The notes under the pieces were generated by a model, which searched no databases, was not told the origin of the DNA, and saw nothing but the letters and a program-made list of their open reading frames with translations. Position numbers and translations under genes: made by a program. Shown here piece after piece: positions 10,830 to 21,354 of a stretch of 64,000 nt of DNA. This DNA is from Aspergillus flavus (lineage: Eukaryota > Ascomycota > Eurotiomycetes > Eurotiales > Aspergillaceae), in NCBI RefSeq assembly GCF_009017415.1, contig NC_092405.1, positions 4,588,001-4,652,000 of the forward strand, in the 5' to 3' direction. Numbering within the stretch: the first letter of the stretch is position 1; the number at the start of each line of letters is the position of its first letter.

Positions 10830-12159
10830 ATGCTTCCCGTGTCTATGATGCCTGCGAGTGGAATAGGCCGCTTTTACTGTCGCTATCAAGGTTGTAACGC
10901 CAGTTACCGGCGCCAGGAACATCGAACCCGACATGAGAGCCAGCACTCCAGCCCTAGAACAGCAGATTGTCCCTTCTGCGATCGCAGTTTCTCCCGCAGG
11001 TATAGTGATTCTACAAGTTCCTCGTCGTAAGGTACCGACTGACTACCATAGCGACACTCTCCGCCGACACATACGGCGAGACCACGAGGAGGAACAACTA
11101 GAGACCTCTCGCGCGACTCGCGCATGTCATTCCTGCCGTGTAGGCAAAGTTCGGTGTCGAGGTGGAAACCCATGCAAGCAATGTCGGGAGAAGGGTCATC
11201 GTTGCATCTTCGAGGATCCAATTCCTTCACAGCCAAATGCACCAGATACTCCGCCTTGTCTCGATGAGAGCATAGGTCCTGAACCTTCAGAGCTCCATCA
11301 ACACGATCCCGGGTACCAGGTTGACCAGTACATCCAATTATACTTCGCTCGCTTCCATTGCCGGTGGCCGTTTCTTCATCGTGCCACTTTCAGTGCTTCA
11401 CATGAGCCATCCCTCCTGCTGTATGCCGTGGTGATGGTTGGCATGTGGGTGTCCGGGAAAGATTCTAGCCGGAGGGCAGCACTGGATCTACACAGGAGGC
11501 TGGGCACTCTTATTCGTCAACAGCAGGTTAGCTTTTTGTATTTCTCTTGCCTTGTATGGTTAAGAAATGCTAACGGCAGCAACACCATACAGGCCACCTG
11601 GCAAGATTTAAGTAATCATCAACAGAGACCAGCCTCAGCCTGGCCAATTGCCACCTACCAAGGCGTCCTCCTCTATCTGATATTCTCTCTCCTGTCGGCC
11701 CCGCACTACTCTCACTCACTTGACTTGACTATTCAGCTTCCCGTATCAGACCGGAGGATACTAACAGCTCTGGTACAGACGTGCCTTAGACACAACGTGT
11801 TTTTTTACCCAGCAATGGTAGGGCGATATCAGGATATCGACGATGTTACATGTATATGGGTGGGAGTAGAAGAAATAAAGCGGTTGGGTCTAGCTCTGTA
11901 TAAGGTATGTAATAGGTGCCGGGGCGGCCTGCAAGGCGAATCAGAAGAGAGTAACTCCAGGTTACTTTGTCTTTCCGACCTGCGGTTTCCAGCACCCGAT
12001 AGCAACCATTTATGGGAGGCTAAGTCCAATATGGAGCTCTCCAATCTACTAGCACAAACCTCCAGAGATATGAATCCGGAGGGAGGTCATGAGATCAAAT
12101 TGATATCGGAAAGTGGGGGGTGGTTGGATAATGTTGATCCCGGGTTCAATTGGATTTGA
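10830..12159 (+). CDS. Transcription factor with two C2H2 fingers plus a Zn2Cys6 cluster
   Basis: Exons 10830-10999, 11052-11526 and 11593-12159 give 403 residues. Finger 1 uses Cys17, Cys22, His35 and His39. Finger 2 uses Cys47, Cys50, His63 and His68 and is only complete after removing the first intron (52 bases, CTGAC branch), which supports that intron. A Zn2Cys6 cluster follows directly: Cys82, 85, 92, 98, 101 and 108. The rest resembles the C-terminal fungal transcription factor region (VGMWVSGKDSSRRAALDLHR and LCLSDLRFPAPDSNHLWEA blocks). Such dual-type factors are a known minority class in Aspergillus. It is divergent from the isochorismatase-like gene with the triple CCGGTGGG array between them and is the best candidate regulator of this block. 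The start could also be one of the ATGs at codons 6 or 7. Confidence 0.88.
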
Positions 12160-12704
12160 TTCCTATTGCATGCATATAGATTTCATGTAAATGATATACT
12201 TATGATTCCTGTCCAAGAAAGAATACAAAACATGACGAAGTCACGGAGTTTCCCAGGAATATTCGTGATATAGCACACACCTATAACATGATGGGAGTCG
12301 CTTAACTGAATGTCAACTGTCAATATCCTTGTGACACGCGATGAGACTCACGAATATGGTACAAAGCAACAGTTACACATTCCTGAAGCTATAATAACAG
12401 GCGTCCACCGACGCATGATCCGACTCCGTGCGACTTCAGCCAGCATAGACATACTGATCATGCATGCCCAACAACCATACGCTGAAGTCAAACCGAGAGG
12501 CTGCGGGTCAGATATATTAATTTCTCAATGGGGATTTGTCCTTGCGAGGAAGTGTAGAGAATCAATATTCATTCCATCTTTAAGCAAGAATGCATTTACG
12601 TTTCGTCTATATACGAATACACAATATCAAACAGTACAGGAAATAACACACGCCACTGATATGGCCACATTTCCTGTCACTAACAGAGACGAGGAGTGGT
12701 GAGA
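12160..12704. other. Intergenic, convergent 3' ends
   Basis: Between the 3' ends of the dual-finger regulator and the MBL-fold gene. An open frame at 12310-12702 on the plus strand has no recognisable features. I see nothing else. Confidence 0.5.
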
Positions 12705-13556
12705 CTAGATAATCCGGGCTTCCACACCTGGGGTGAGCCAGCGGACAAGGTTAGCCACCCCTTCCTTCTCAAACACACGGAGGAGGTCGTCCCGGTGCTC
12801 GGTGAAATGCTCCCAGGACTCGAAATGGATCGGCACCATGATCTCGGCACCAGTCACACGCATGAAATGAGCTGCTTGCTTTCCGTCAAACGTAATTTGG
12901 ATGATGCCGTTCGGATGAGAGAAAAGTGCGTTTCCAAGGTTGAGAACCGCGACCGATATGTTCCACTTTTCCTTGATCTTCTCGAATTCGTCGATATACA
13001 CGGTGTCTCCGGAGAAGTACACCACGTTGGGGAGGCCAGCCGCGTTGAAACCAAAGGATTCCGTTTCTAAAATGAATCCAGTCACCTCGCCTCCTGGGAA
13101 GTGCTTGCATGGGGTTCCAGTAATGCGAAACTCCTTGCCTCCAATCGTGGCGGAGACAGTTTCCCACGGGCGAAGACCGACTACTCCTGGTCGGGGCTGT
13201 AGATTATGCGCTCCGTCGGGAGTAGTGAAGACCTTGCGACCGTCCAGGAGTTGGCGGCCCAAGGGATCCAAGTTATCCACATGGTCCTCATGGCTTAGCA
13301 GTACCGCATCGATCGGGGGGAGGTCGTGGAGTTGCAATGCCGGGCCCTCGGTGCTTCGGAGGACGCCACTGGGCGGGCGGCCTTCAAATCCATAATCCTT
13401 GAGGTTGGGAGCCTTTGCCCAGCCATCGTAGATATATTGCGATCCGGCCGGGCAGAACACCGGATCAGTGAGGAAGTTGATGCCGTCGATGTTTATGATA
13501 GCGGTTGCGGTGGTGACGTGCGTGATGCTAACAACGCTCTTGAATGAAGATGCCAT
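12705..13556 (-). CDS. MBL-fold metallo-hydrolase (UlaG/NAPE-PLD-like branch)
   Basis: A 283-residue single-exon protein with the MBL-fold layout: a first strand with NFLTDPVF, the metal motif region VLLSHEDHVDNLD (His89, Asp91, His92, Asp94, Asn95), a later histidine in GTPCKHFPG, the aspartate in VVYFSGDTVY, and a C-terminal histidine in MVPIHFESWEHF. The first motif deviates from the usual HxHxDH: it reads H-E-D-H-V-D-N, with Asn at the last position. I recall this variant from some microbial relatives, but metal occupancy should not be assumed. No signal peptide. The substrate is unknown. Two CCCACCGG octamers lie within 230 bases upstream, linking it to the sulfatase and isochorismatase-like genes. 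Confidence 0.85.
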   Translation of the reverse strand: MASSFKSVVSITHVTTATAIINIDGINFLTDPVFCPAGSQYIYDGWAKAPNLKDYGFEGRPPSGVLRSTEGPALQLHDLPPIDAVLLSHEDHVDNLDPLGRQLLDGRKVFTTPDGAHNLQPRPGVVGLRPWETVSATIGGKEFRITGTPCKHFPGGEVTGFILETESFGFNAAGLPNVVYFSGDTVYIDEFEKIKEKWNISVAVLNLGNALFSHPNGIIQITFDGKQAAHFMRVTGAEIMVPIHFESWEHFTEHRDDLLRVFEKEGVANLVRWLTPGVEARII

Positions 13557-14176
13557 TTTGAGTGATCCTCAGAAGTAGCTTGAAGTTGCAGTCAAATGAA
13601 GAATGTTGATGAGACCTGAAACATGGTAACTGAGGTTCTTAAATATTCAAACTCTCGCAAAGAGAAACCTATATCTCGGTCAATAGTGTTCTCCTAGTCG
13701 TCACTCCCACCGGAATATTAGTAACTTGCGAAGAATTTATAACAATTGTGAGACATAATCAAATTCATCATTACACCCACCGGCGACCATTGAGCTTTAC
13801 GAATTTCATGTTAGTGATTATTCAGTGTAGACTAGCAGGTATTGCCTTCTGCTGCCTTCTCCTGGGATTTCTCATCAGAGGGCTATTGCGTAGCGGTCAC
13901 TTTATCGAGTTTTCTTTGCTTTGACATGCTTGACAAGTCCCCTTAACAAGGGAGAAATCAGAACATGCTTGGTAATGCACTGTGGGTATATTAGTAGTCC
14001 TCTTTTAATTCTTTTAATTCTTTTTTTACTTATTTCTTGTTTCACATCCACTTTTTCCCATTGGGCTGCTCATCTACGAACCGCCATCCAAGTCCCTAAA
14101 TTCGTTAATGACAGTGTGGCTATCTGCGATTCTCAACCATTCGCTCTCCTAAGCCTGAGTAGCATCAGGTTGCAAC
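13557..14176. other. Divergent promoter between MBL hydrolase and MCT-type transporter
   Basis: About 620 bases without a gene. It holds two copies of CCCACCGG (13706-13713 and 13776-13783). Confidence 0.6.
13699..13783. promoter_or_regulatory. Two CCCACCGG sites upstream of the MBL hydrolase
   Basis: Exact octamers at 13706-13713 and 13776-13783. The first sits in the 15-base block CGTCACTCCCACCGG (13699-13713), which is identical to the block upstream of the sulfatase. They lie 150 to 230 bases before the MBL start and 390 to 470 bases before the MCT-type transporter, so they could act on either gene. Confidence 0.5.
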
Positions 14177-15678
14177 ATGAGTCAGTCAAATGCGGTTGAT
14201 GGAGGCTACGGCTGGATTATTGTCCTAGCTGTATTCTGGAATAATGCCCACCATTGGGGAATTTTATCAGTAGGGTGGCGTGTCCTTTTTATCTGGTAAC
14301 TGCAAACTAACCTTCCCAGAGCTATGGTGTCTTCTTGGAAGACTTCATTTCAAATTCTAGAATCCCTGGTGGTACCAGCCTTGACTTCGCGCTGATTGGC
14401 GGACTATCCGCATCGCAGGCGCTCGTTATATCGCCCTTGATTACCATGATTCATCGTCGTTTTGGTCTTAGAGCAACTATGGCTCTCGGTGTGCTCTTTG
14501 AGACTGCGGCCCTCCTGGGAGCGTCCTGGAGTACCAGGGTTTGGCAACTCTACTTGAGCCAGGGCGTCTGCTTTGGATGGGGTCTCGGCTTGCAGTATCT
14601 ATCGACCACGTTTATTATTCCACAATGGTTCAGCAAGAAGCGAAGCTTGGCCGCAGGGATTACCACGGCAGGGACCGGTACTGGAGGATTGATATACTCG
14701 CTAGCAACTCACGCGATGCTAGACCGGTTCGGCAGTGGTTGGTCATATCGGATTCTGGCGATTATCCAATTTGTGGTTAACACCATATGCGTGCTCCTCT
14801 TGCGGGATCGTATGGAGAAACCCCGGTCAGAAAGAAAAAAGGCAACTTTTCGCCTCAGTCTCTGCAAGAGATACGAAACCTGGCTGTTTATCGGCTGGAG
14901 CTTTTTCAGTGTCATGGGATTCATGGTCATCTGGTACTCGCTTGCTACCTATTCTCGATCTATCGGGTTGTCCGCCAGTCAAGGATCGATCGTAACCGCC
15001 GTGATGAATGTCGGCCAGATTCTTGGTCGACCTGCGGTGGGCTATTTCAGTGACGTTGTGGGACGGATCAATATGACCACGTTTGCCACGTTCACCAGCG
15101 GGTTGCTCTGTTTACTGCTCTGGGTGTTCGCCAAAACATATTCGGCAATCCTTTGCTTTGCTTTGTTCGCAGGGATCCTCTTTGGGACGTTCTGGACGGT
15201 AAGTCGATCTTGACCTCACTGCGGCGCAGATTGCTGATGTCCACGACTTTTGAAACTCCAGGCTGTTGGGCCACTCGGGGCAGAGGTTGTCGGACTAGAT
15301 GACCTTCAGTCGTTCTTAACTATTATGTGGCTTATCTGCTCGGTTCCTGCGACCTGTACGTTCCCCGTTTGATACTTCACTTCATTCATCATATCTCTTG
15401 CATGTCTTGACTGGACTCCGGCTCTAATGACTTTGACAGTTGGAGAAGCGATCGGCCTTGAACTTCGCACGTCCGGGGAGGATGAGTTTTTACGCACGCA
15501 ACTGTTTACCGGCTTCATGTATATCGGCGCATCTTTATGCACATTACTTCTGCGAGGCTGGAAGATATCCCAAGACAAGACGCCAGAGTCCGGGGATTGC
15601 CCTGGTTCTGCGTCAACCCATGGCGAATGTAATATCTCCGGCAGGTTATCTCCTATTGTGGCGTGGGGGAAAGTTTGA
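14177..15678 (+). CDS. MFS transporter, monocarboxylate (MCT) type
   Basis: Exons 14177-14269, 14320-15198, 15262-15355 and 15440-15678 give 434 residues with consistent phases. The N-terminus has the MCT hallmark DGGYGWIIV leading into the first membrane segment. Further segments follow, with the family-typical blocks GLGLQYLSTTFIIPQWFSKKRSLAAGI and RPAVGYFSDVVGR (the latter after the long central loop). The protein should be a plasma- or organelle-membrane carrier for a monocarboxylate or similar small acid. It is divergent from the MBL hydrolase, with two octamer sites between them, so it could import the substrate or export a product of the block. The substrate is not deducible. Confidence 0.88.
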
Positions 15679-16298
15679 GTAGTGGACGGCGGTATAAGCA
15701 GTATGAGGCTTGAATCGGCTCTACATTAAAAATGTTCATTAAATGGTTCGTTCCTGGCGCTTGACATGGTTCCGGTCGGCTGAGCCACCAATGGGAAAAT
15801 GCACGACAGCCGCGGGGATTACGCGGGCGATCACGTAATTTATTTCTCGGTTGTTACTAAAAATTACTCCACATCCGTAGTGTCAACAAAAGTCCTCGAC
15901 CACCCAAATGTGAAGGAAAAAAATCCAAGCAGACAAGCTTCCTGTCTTCGGCTGCTATGCACCAGTCGTTCGTACTCTCTGCTCCACATGTCTTGCAACC
16001 GAACGTTACCCACTGGGCCGGATTCTTCCCCCAGACTCAGGAAAACTGCGCAATGGCTGAAACACTTCGTTCGTCCCGAATAAGCCGACGTCACGTCCAC
16101 GATGGTTTCTTTCTCAATTTTCCTATGCCACTTACGGACACTTTCTCCTTTGTCCCCTAAATCCTTCAAATACCTTCCTGCGAGAAGAATGTGGAAGGCC
16201 TCGTGACGGTGAATTTTCCCTCCCCTCATCTCCCGACATAACTTTGACGCCTCGGCCCGGTTTTAACCCTCGGATCATGGTGGCAGCCGCTGGACACA
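15679..16298. other. Promoter/5' leader region of the Prm10-like gene
   Basis: About 620 bases with no recognisable gene. It probably holds the 5' untranslated region and promoter of the downstream gene. Confidence 0.5.
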
Positions 16299-18296
16299 AT
16301 GTCGCAACCCTATGAGTCGAACGATCGTTATCATGCAACCGCTCCTGGTGCTGCCGCTAGCTACCATCACGCATCTCACTCCAGTAGTGACCTAGGTGAC
16401 GGCGATAATATCCCCCGTCCCCGCCGTTCTTCTCCGCCGTCCTTCCTGAATTCCTTAGCGAATCCTTTCCGTGCCCTTCGCGAATCTGGAGCACGACTCG
16501 CCGCTCGTCTCGGTCGTCCAACAGATGGGGGAGATGCTCTTGATGCAGCCGGTCATCCCGAACAGTACGGGGCGACGGAGGATGTACGCTTGCTCGACAT
16601 GATGCCGGAAGGGCGAGTCCCCCGGGACTCATACCAGTCGAAGCTGCAGAATACTTTGGTCTCGGAAGCTCGCTTTCTAGTCCGGAAATTGGGCGTCGGT
16701 GGGAAGCTTCCAGGGGATGCCGACGTGCCGGACGAGCGTGATGTCAATCGCGGTGTCTTTTCCTACCTTCTGCAGCATCAAATGGATCAGGGTCATCGTC
16801 GAAATGTTAGTCAAACTAGCATATCCACGGTCGCATCCCAAGACGAACCTTCCCCATCGGGCTCCAATAATAAGAAGCGTCGCAAGCAAAAGTGGTATGA
16901 GGATGAGGAGGGAGATCGGTCCAAGGGCAAACGACCCATGAAACAGATTCGATTGACCAAACACATCGCGGCCATCCTGACTCGCCAACGATACATCATG
17001 CAGCTGTGCCGCGCAATGATGAAATACGGCGCCCCCACCCATCGATTAGAAGAGTATATGCGGATGACAGCTAACGTGCTGGAGATCCAGGGCCAGTTCA
17101 TGTACTTGCCGGGATGCATGATCGTCTCCTTCGACGACCCGCTCACCAGGACCGCAGAAGTCCACATGATTTCGGTAGTGCCGGGGTTAGAATTGGGACG
17201 TCTAGCACGCACGCACAACATCTATAAAAACGTAGTCCATGACCGAATCAGCGTTGAAGAGGCCATCAGCGAACTCAACCAGCTCATGGAGCGTAAAAGT
17301 CGCTACCATAGCGCATGGAGCTTGATCTTCCTGTCCGGGTTAGCCAGTGTCGCCGTCGGGCCCTGGGCCTTTGACGCACGGCCCATCGATATGCCGATTA
17401 TCTTTGTCCTCGGCTGCCTTCTCGGGTTCATGCAGAACGTGCTGGCCCCGGCGTCACCCGTCTATTCCAATGTCTTCGAGGTCAGCGTCGCGATCTTAAT
17501 GTCCTTTCTGGCCCGTGCATTTGGCAGCATCCGAGTTGGGGGAGAACCGGTGTTCTGTTTTTCCGCTCTGACCCAGTCCTCCATTGCGCTGATCCTGCCT
17601 GGGTTTTCCGTTCTGTGCAGCAGTCTCGAGTTGCAGTCCCATCAGATCGTGGCTGGCTCGATCCGATTAGTTTATACGATCATCTATTCTCTCTTTTTGG
17701 GATACGGCATCACGGTGGGCATCACGATCTACGGTCTTCTCGACAGCAATGCCACCACAGAGTCCTCATGCCCCTCCGAGAGTCTCTCGATCTATGGTAA
17801 CGAATACATTCAACACTTTGTCTTCGTCGCGATCTACTGTGCCGTCGCCGCGGTGCTGAATCAGGCGAGGTGGAAGCAGCTCCCCGTCACGGTATTCCTG
17901 GGTGTGAGCGGGTACGTAGCGAACTACTTCAGCCAGGCCTTGGATAGTAGACTAGCCAGTACGATTTCTGCGTTTGCCATTGGGCTGCTGGCCAACTTGT
18001 ATTCGCGCCTGTGGCATGGGCATGCGGCGGCGGCCATTGTACCGGGCATGTTCACCTTGGTCTCGTCGGGTCTGGCGACGAGCGGATCGATCATGTCGGG
18101 GTTGGCCTACGCTGAGTCGGTTAAAAATAATACGGTCTCCAAAGCGTCCACCTCCAACACGGCCGTGCAACAATCACTGTACGGTCTGGGCCTCAGTATG
18201 GTCCAAACCGCCCTGGGAATCACGGTGGGTTTGTTCTTTTCGGCTTTGGTCGTGTATCCTCGCGGAAAACAGAGAAGTGGACTGTTCAATCTTTGA
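16299..18296 (+). CDS. Prm10-like membrane protein, ThrE/DUF1212 family
   Basis: A 665-residue single-exon protein. Residues 1-225 are polar and low-complexity (Ser/Pro/His-rich, then an NNKKRRKQK basic patch) and probably disordered. From about residue 230 the conserved domain begins (LTKHIAAILTRQRYIMQLCRAMMKYGAPTHRLEEYM), followed by about ten hydrophobic segments with short loops and the C-terminal PGMFTLVSSGLATSGSIMSGL block. This is the layout of yeast Prm10 and the fungal DUF1212/ThrE-like family, related to bacterial threonine/serine exporters. The fungal role is not well established. It appears intact and ordinary, and it marks the edge between the catabolic block and the decaying region that follows. 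Confidence 0.93.
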   Translation: MSQPYESNDRYHATAPGAAASYHHASHSSSDLGDGDNIPRPRRSSPPSFLNSLANPFRALRESGARLAARLGRPTDGGDALDAAGHPEQYGATEDVRLLDMMPEGRVPRDSYQSKLQNTLVSEARFLVRKLGVGGKLPGDADVPDERDVNRGVFSYLLQHQMDQGHRRNVSQTSISTVASQDEPSPSGSNNKKRRKQKWYEDEEGDRSKGKRPMKQIRLTKHIAAILTRQRYIMQLCRAMMKYGAPTHRLEEYMRMTANVLEIQGQFMYLPGCMIVSFDDPLTRTAEVHMISVVPGLELGRLARTHNIYKNVVHDRISVEEAISELNQLMERKSRYHSAWSLIFLSGLASVAVGPWAFDARPIDMPIIFVLGCLLGFMQNVLAPASPVYSNVFEVSVAILMSFLARAFGSIRVGGEPVFCFSALTQSSIALILPGFSVLCSSLELQSHQIVAGSIRLVYTIIYSLFLGYGITVGITIYGLLDSNATTESSCPSESLSIYGNEYIQHFVFVAIYCAVAAVLNQARWKQLPVTVFLGVSGYVANYFSQALDSRLASTISAFAIGLLANLYSRLWHGHAAAAIVPGMFTLVSSGLATSGSIMSGLAYAESVKNNTVSKASTSNTAVQQSLYGLGLSMVQTALGITVGLFFSALVVYPRGKQRSGLFNL

Positions 18297-20037
18297 AACT
18301 GCTTGTAATATATTGAGAATATTTATTAGGTATCTAGTATCAGCTTTAGCGTATGATTGACATTTTGTATCCTTGCCTGTTGGTTGGTCGACGGTACAGT
18401 CAACCCTCGATATGGGGAATCAATTTAGCTAGCTTTCTTAATTCTTTCTACCAAGATCATCACCCAATCCATACTAAAACATAGATATAAAAGACGGGCT
18501 AGTATCATAGAACATTCTAGTGGGCTGAGGCCTCGGTTTGAAGAGAGTTTTCGATGTAGTATATATATTTTTGCCGTTGCTAGGTATATGTTACTGTCTA
18601 GTTTGAAAGTTCTGGAATAAGAGAGAGAGAGAGTAGATCTTCGTGGTTTAAAATAGCTATTCGCTTCTACGTAATCATGTATGATAAAATATCAGTGATA
18701 CCGATATATCTATACATAAATACCTGAGATGTGGTGTGGTCCATCCATGGAAAGAATCATCTACGAAGTGGGACAACCCGCTTCCACTCATTAGCACCCA
18801 CCATGTAGTCCCTAGGAGAATGAGGGCTCACAGAGGATTTCAGAAACATAATGATTCAGCTATCCTTGGATTATGATCTGCATGGATCGCCAATTCCCCG
18901 CACCCAGCGGAATTCAAATCCGAGGCATGCACATGACCTTAATAGTTCGGTGGTGCGCTATCGCCAGCCCAATATTGCTTACCCAAGTGTCGTCGGGCGA
19001 CATCGAAGAGCATCCATGCAGCTGTTAATTACATGTAATTGGACATTGCATTCGGCCGAAATGAGGTCCCTGTATACTCCGATAGTTTCTGCACAGGGTT
19101 TAAAGCGATGATAGTGATGATATTGATCCTATCTGGCTTACCCGCAATCGCGAGCATCGAGGTAGACGACAACATTGGCGCCAACGTACCCTCGTCTACA
19201 AGCGAACCAGACTCCTTTTGCCTGGCATTGCTGGAATACCCCGGATGATCTACACTGCCCCAAGCGACAGGATGCTGGCCATTCATGGTGTAAGGCATGT
19301 TTTTTAGGGCGCTTTTCATGCCTCCATGCAGCTCTGGGGAGCGTCGTTTATTCATTCTCTCAGCCTACATACAGTACAATGCATAAATGACTATCTTCCC
19401 CGGAGTAGGATGGGTGTCGTAGCTGAGGCATATTCCGCGAGTAACGCGAATAGTCTGGATTGCGTATGCAATGCAACTTTCAGCGCTCTCGAAGCACGCC
19501 ACACTGTTCTCCACTTCGGTCAGTAGATTGCCTGGCCATCCACTATGAGGGGTTGGAGACCATGACTACACCAACTCGCATGGTAGTAATCTCGCATCAA
19601 TGAGGGGTGCTATCCTTGCTGCAGCATTTCAGCTGCGCCCCTCATTACAGACAAGAGTGGGTATGGCATAGGCCAATGGGATCTACAGGTCGTGTAGCGC
19701 TCGGCACTCCCGTAGCAGTCTCTACCGAGACTTGTGAGACTCCAAGGAGGAGTCTAGGAAAGGGGCACTGGAGAGAAAAGCTCACGATTGGGAACTGACT
19801 GAGGGATTTGCAGAACGGCTAGTGCGAAAGTGTGGCCGTGACGGTATGGACGCTTGAGTTGTATAGACTGGTCATATTGGCACTACAGGGCCTAAGATCA
19901 AGAGTGCCATCTCACTTATTCCTTTTTACAATATGTAAAGACCCATATCCTGTCTGGCTTCAGAGCATTATATCCACTTACAGATTATTCTTTCATAAAG
20001 TTTCTTCCCAACTGGCAGTCCATTGAACTCTGCTAAC
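18297..20037. other. Long gene-poor stretch
   Basis: About 1.7 kb. The first 450 bases are AT-rich with a GA microsatellite near 18620. A 46-codon frame from 19109 starts with a signal-peptide-like run (MIVMILILSGLPAIAS), but nothing else supports it. I see no recognisable gene. Confidence 0.5.
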
Positions 20038-21354
20038 ATGGCGGACATCCCATATCTTTTCACAAAGAGGGAAGAGACAATCAACACATGGAATTGGTAT
20101 TCCTACCTCTCTAAGTCCCCCCAGACCTACAAGGATTGTGTGGTCAGATCGGTTACACACATCAAAAACCTCCGTTAGTCGGTCGTGCACGAGTACCTCC
20201 AAGCCATTATCGAACGAACTGATACTAAGGAACGTACTCGACTCATCGCCGAGCGCCAGACGGGGCAGGACCAGGTTATCATTAGCCGATGGGGTTCGTC
20301 GAAGTCGTCTCTGAGCCCCAGCAGCCATGGCAGTGGCAGCAGTAGCAGTGGCAGCAAAAGCAGTAGCAGCAGTAGTAGTAGCGGCGGCGGCAACCTTCCG
20401 TTACCACTTTGGTCTCTCAAGTTCAACTCGGGTTCTTTGAACGTCGTTAATCTTGCTCAAACTCTCAGGAATACTACTAACGAGGGCGGTGACTACAATG
20501 TGCTGACGGGGAGGCACTGTTATTGGTTCGCGGCCACTGCATATGCGAGTGTTAGGGTATTCGCATCCATCGAGGAGCCTTGGTCGTTTCGGAGGTGGAA
20601 GGGACGGTTGATTTTGATCAAGAAGGCTGCTGTGGTGAGGTCGCACCACCATTCTGCAACCCTTGCTGGCCATGTAATCTGCTAACAGGCGAGTTAGCTA
20701 GACGCAAAGAATTTCAGGGAGAGGATCCGGATCAAGTGGGAATATCTCTCGGGAAATCCAGTGTCGAAATCGCAATTCTTCAAAATGGCGTACACGGACG
20801 CGCTCCGTCTGGAAGTCGACGACGAAACGGAAGCGAAGAAGCAGATTCATGTCAGTGGCTGCGACATTCCAAGACTGTGTTTGGTGGCTGCTTACAGTTG
20901 GCTACAGGAACACGCATTCGAGTTGACCAATAATGACATTGGCAAGAATATTTCATTCTCCGCACTCCAAGAGTGGGAGCCTGGGCAGCCCGTACGTCTT
21001 AAATCACTCCACTATTAGCATCCAGACCTGACAAACTTGGCAGATTGAGGACCTTGAAATCGACGAGGTCTATGAAAGGGGGTTCCAAGACGACAATGCC
21101 GAAAGTTATAAGGAGGTGTACGATCGTTACAACCAAGCTACGCCAGTATGTCCCTACAGAACCGCACATGATCTTACAAGGCTAAAGAACTACAGATCCA
21201 AACAGATTCGCCGAATGACTCGGGCAAGCTATACATTCCTGATGACTTCGTCGTTTTGGAACCCACTGCAAGACAAATGCAGAAGATGGACGAAGCTATC
21301 GAGGTCATGGCTGGTCGTGTTTTGGCTGAATACGAGAAGAATCATCCCAACTAG
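20038..21354 (+). pseudogene. Unrecognised four-exon gene interrupted by one in-frame TAG
   Basis: Exons 20038-20634, 20698-20991, 21044-21145 and 21196-21354 are all multiples of three and join in one frame to a stop at 21352-21354 (383 codons plus stop). The introns have proper signals, for example TGCTAAC eleven bases before the first acceptor. Only one defect is visible: TAG at 20176-20178 (codon 47), with good coding sequence on both sides. The protein contains a Ser-rich run near residues 85-118, a GRHCYWFAATAYASVRVF block, and a C-terminus with PDDFVVLEP. I do not recognise the family. Alternatives are translation from a downstream start, or a very short 39-base intron that removes the stop; both seem less likely than a nonsense mutation. 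Confidence 0.6.
20290..20395 (+). repeat. Serine-coding AGC/AGT triplet tract
   Basis: A run of AGC, AGT and GGC triplets that encodes a Ser/Gly-rich stretch inside the interrupted gene at 20038-21354. It is a probable site of length variation between strains. Confidence 0.7.

Noticed and set aside
12310..12702. A 130-codon plus-strand gene
   Set aside because: Composition and sequence look random, no family is recognised, and it runs up to the 3' end of the MBL gene on the other strand.
19109..19248. A small secreted protein
   Set aside because: Only a hydrophobic start supports it. The mature part would be about 30 residues without a cysteine pattern.
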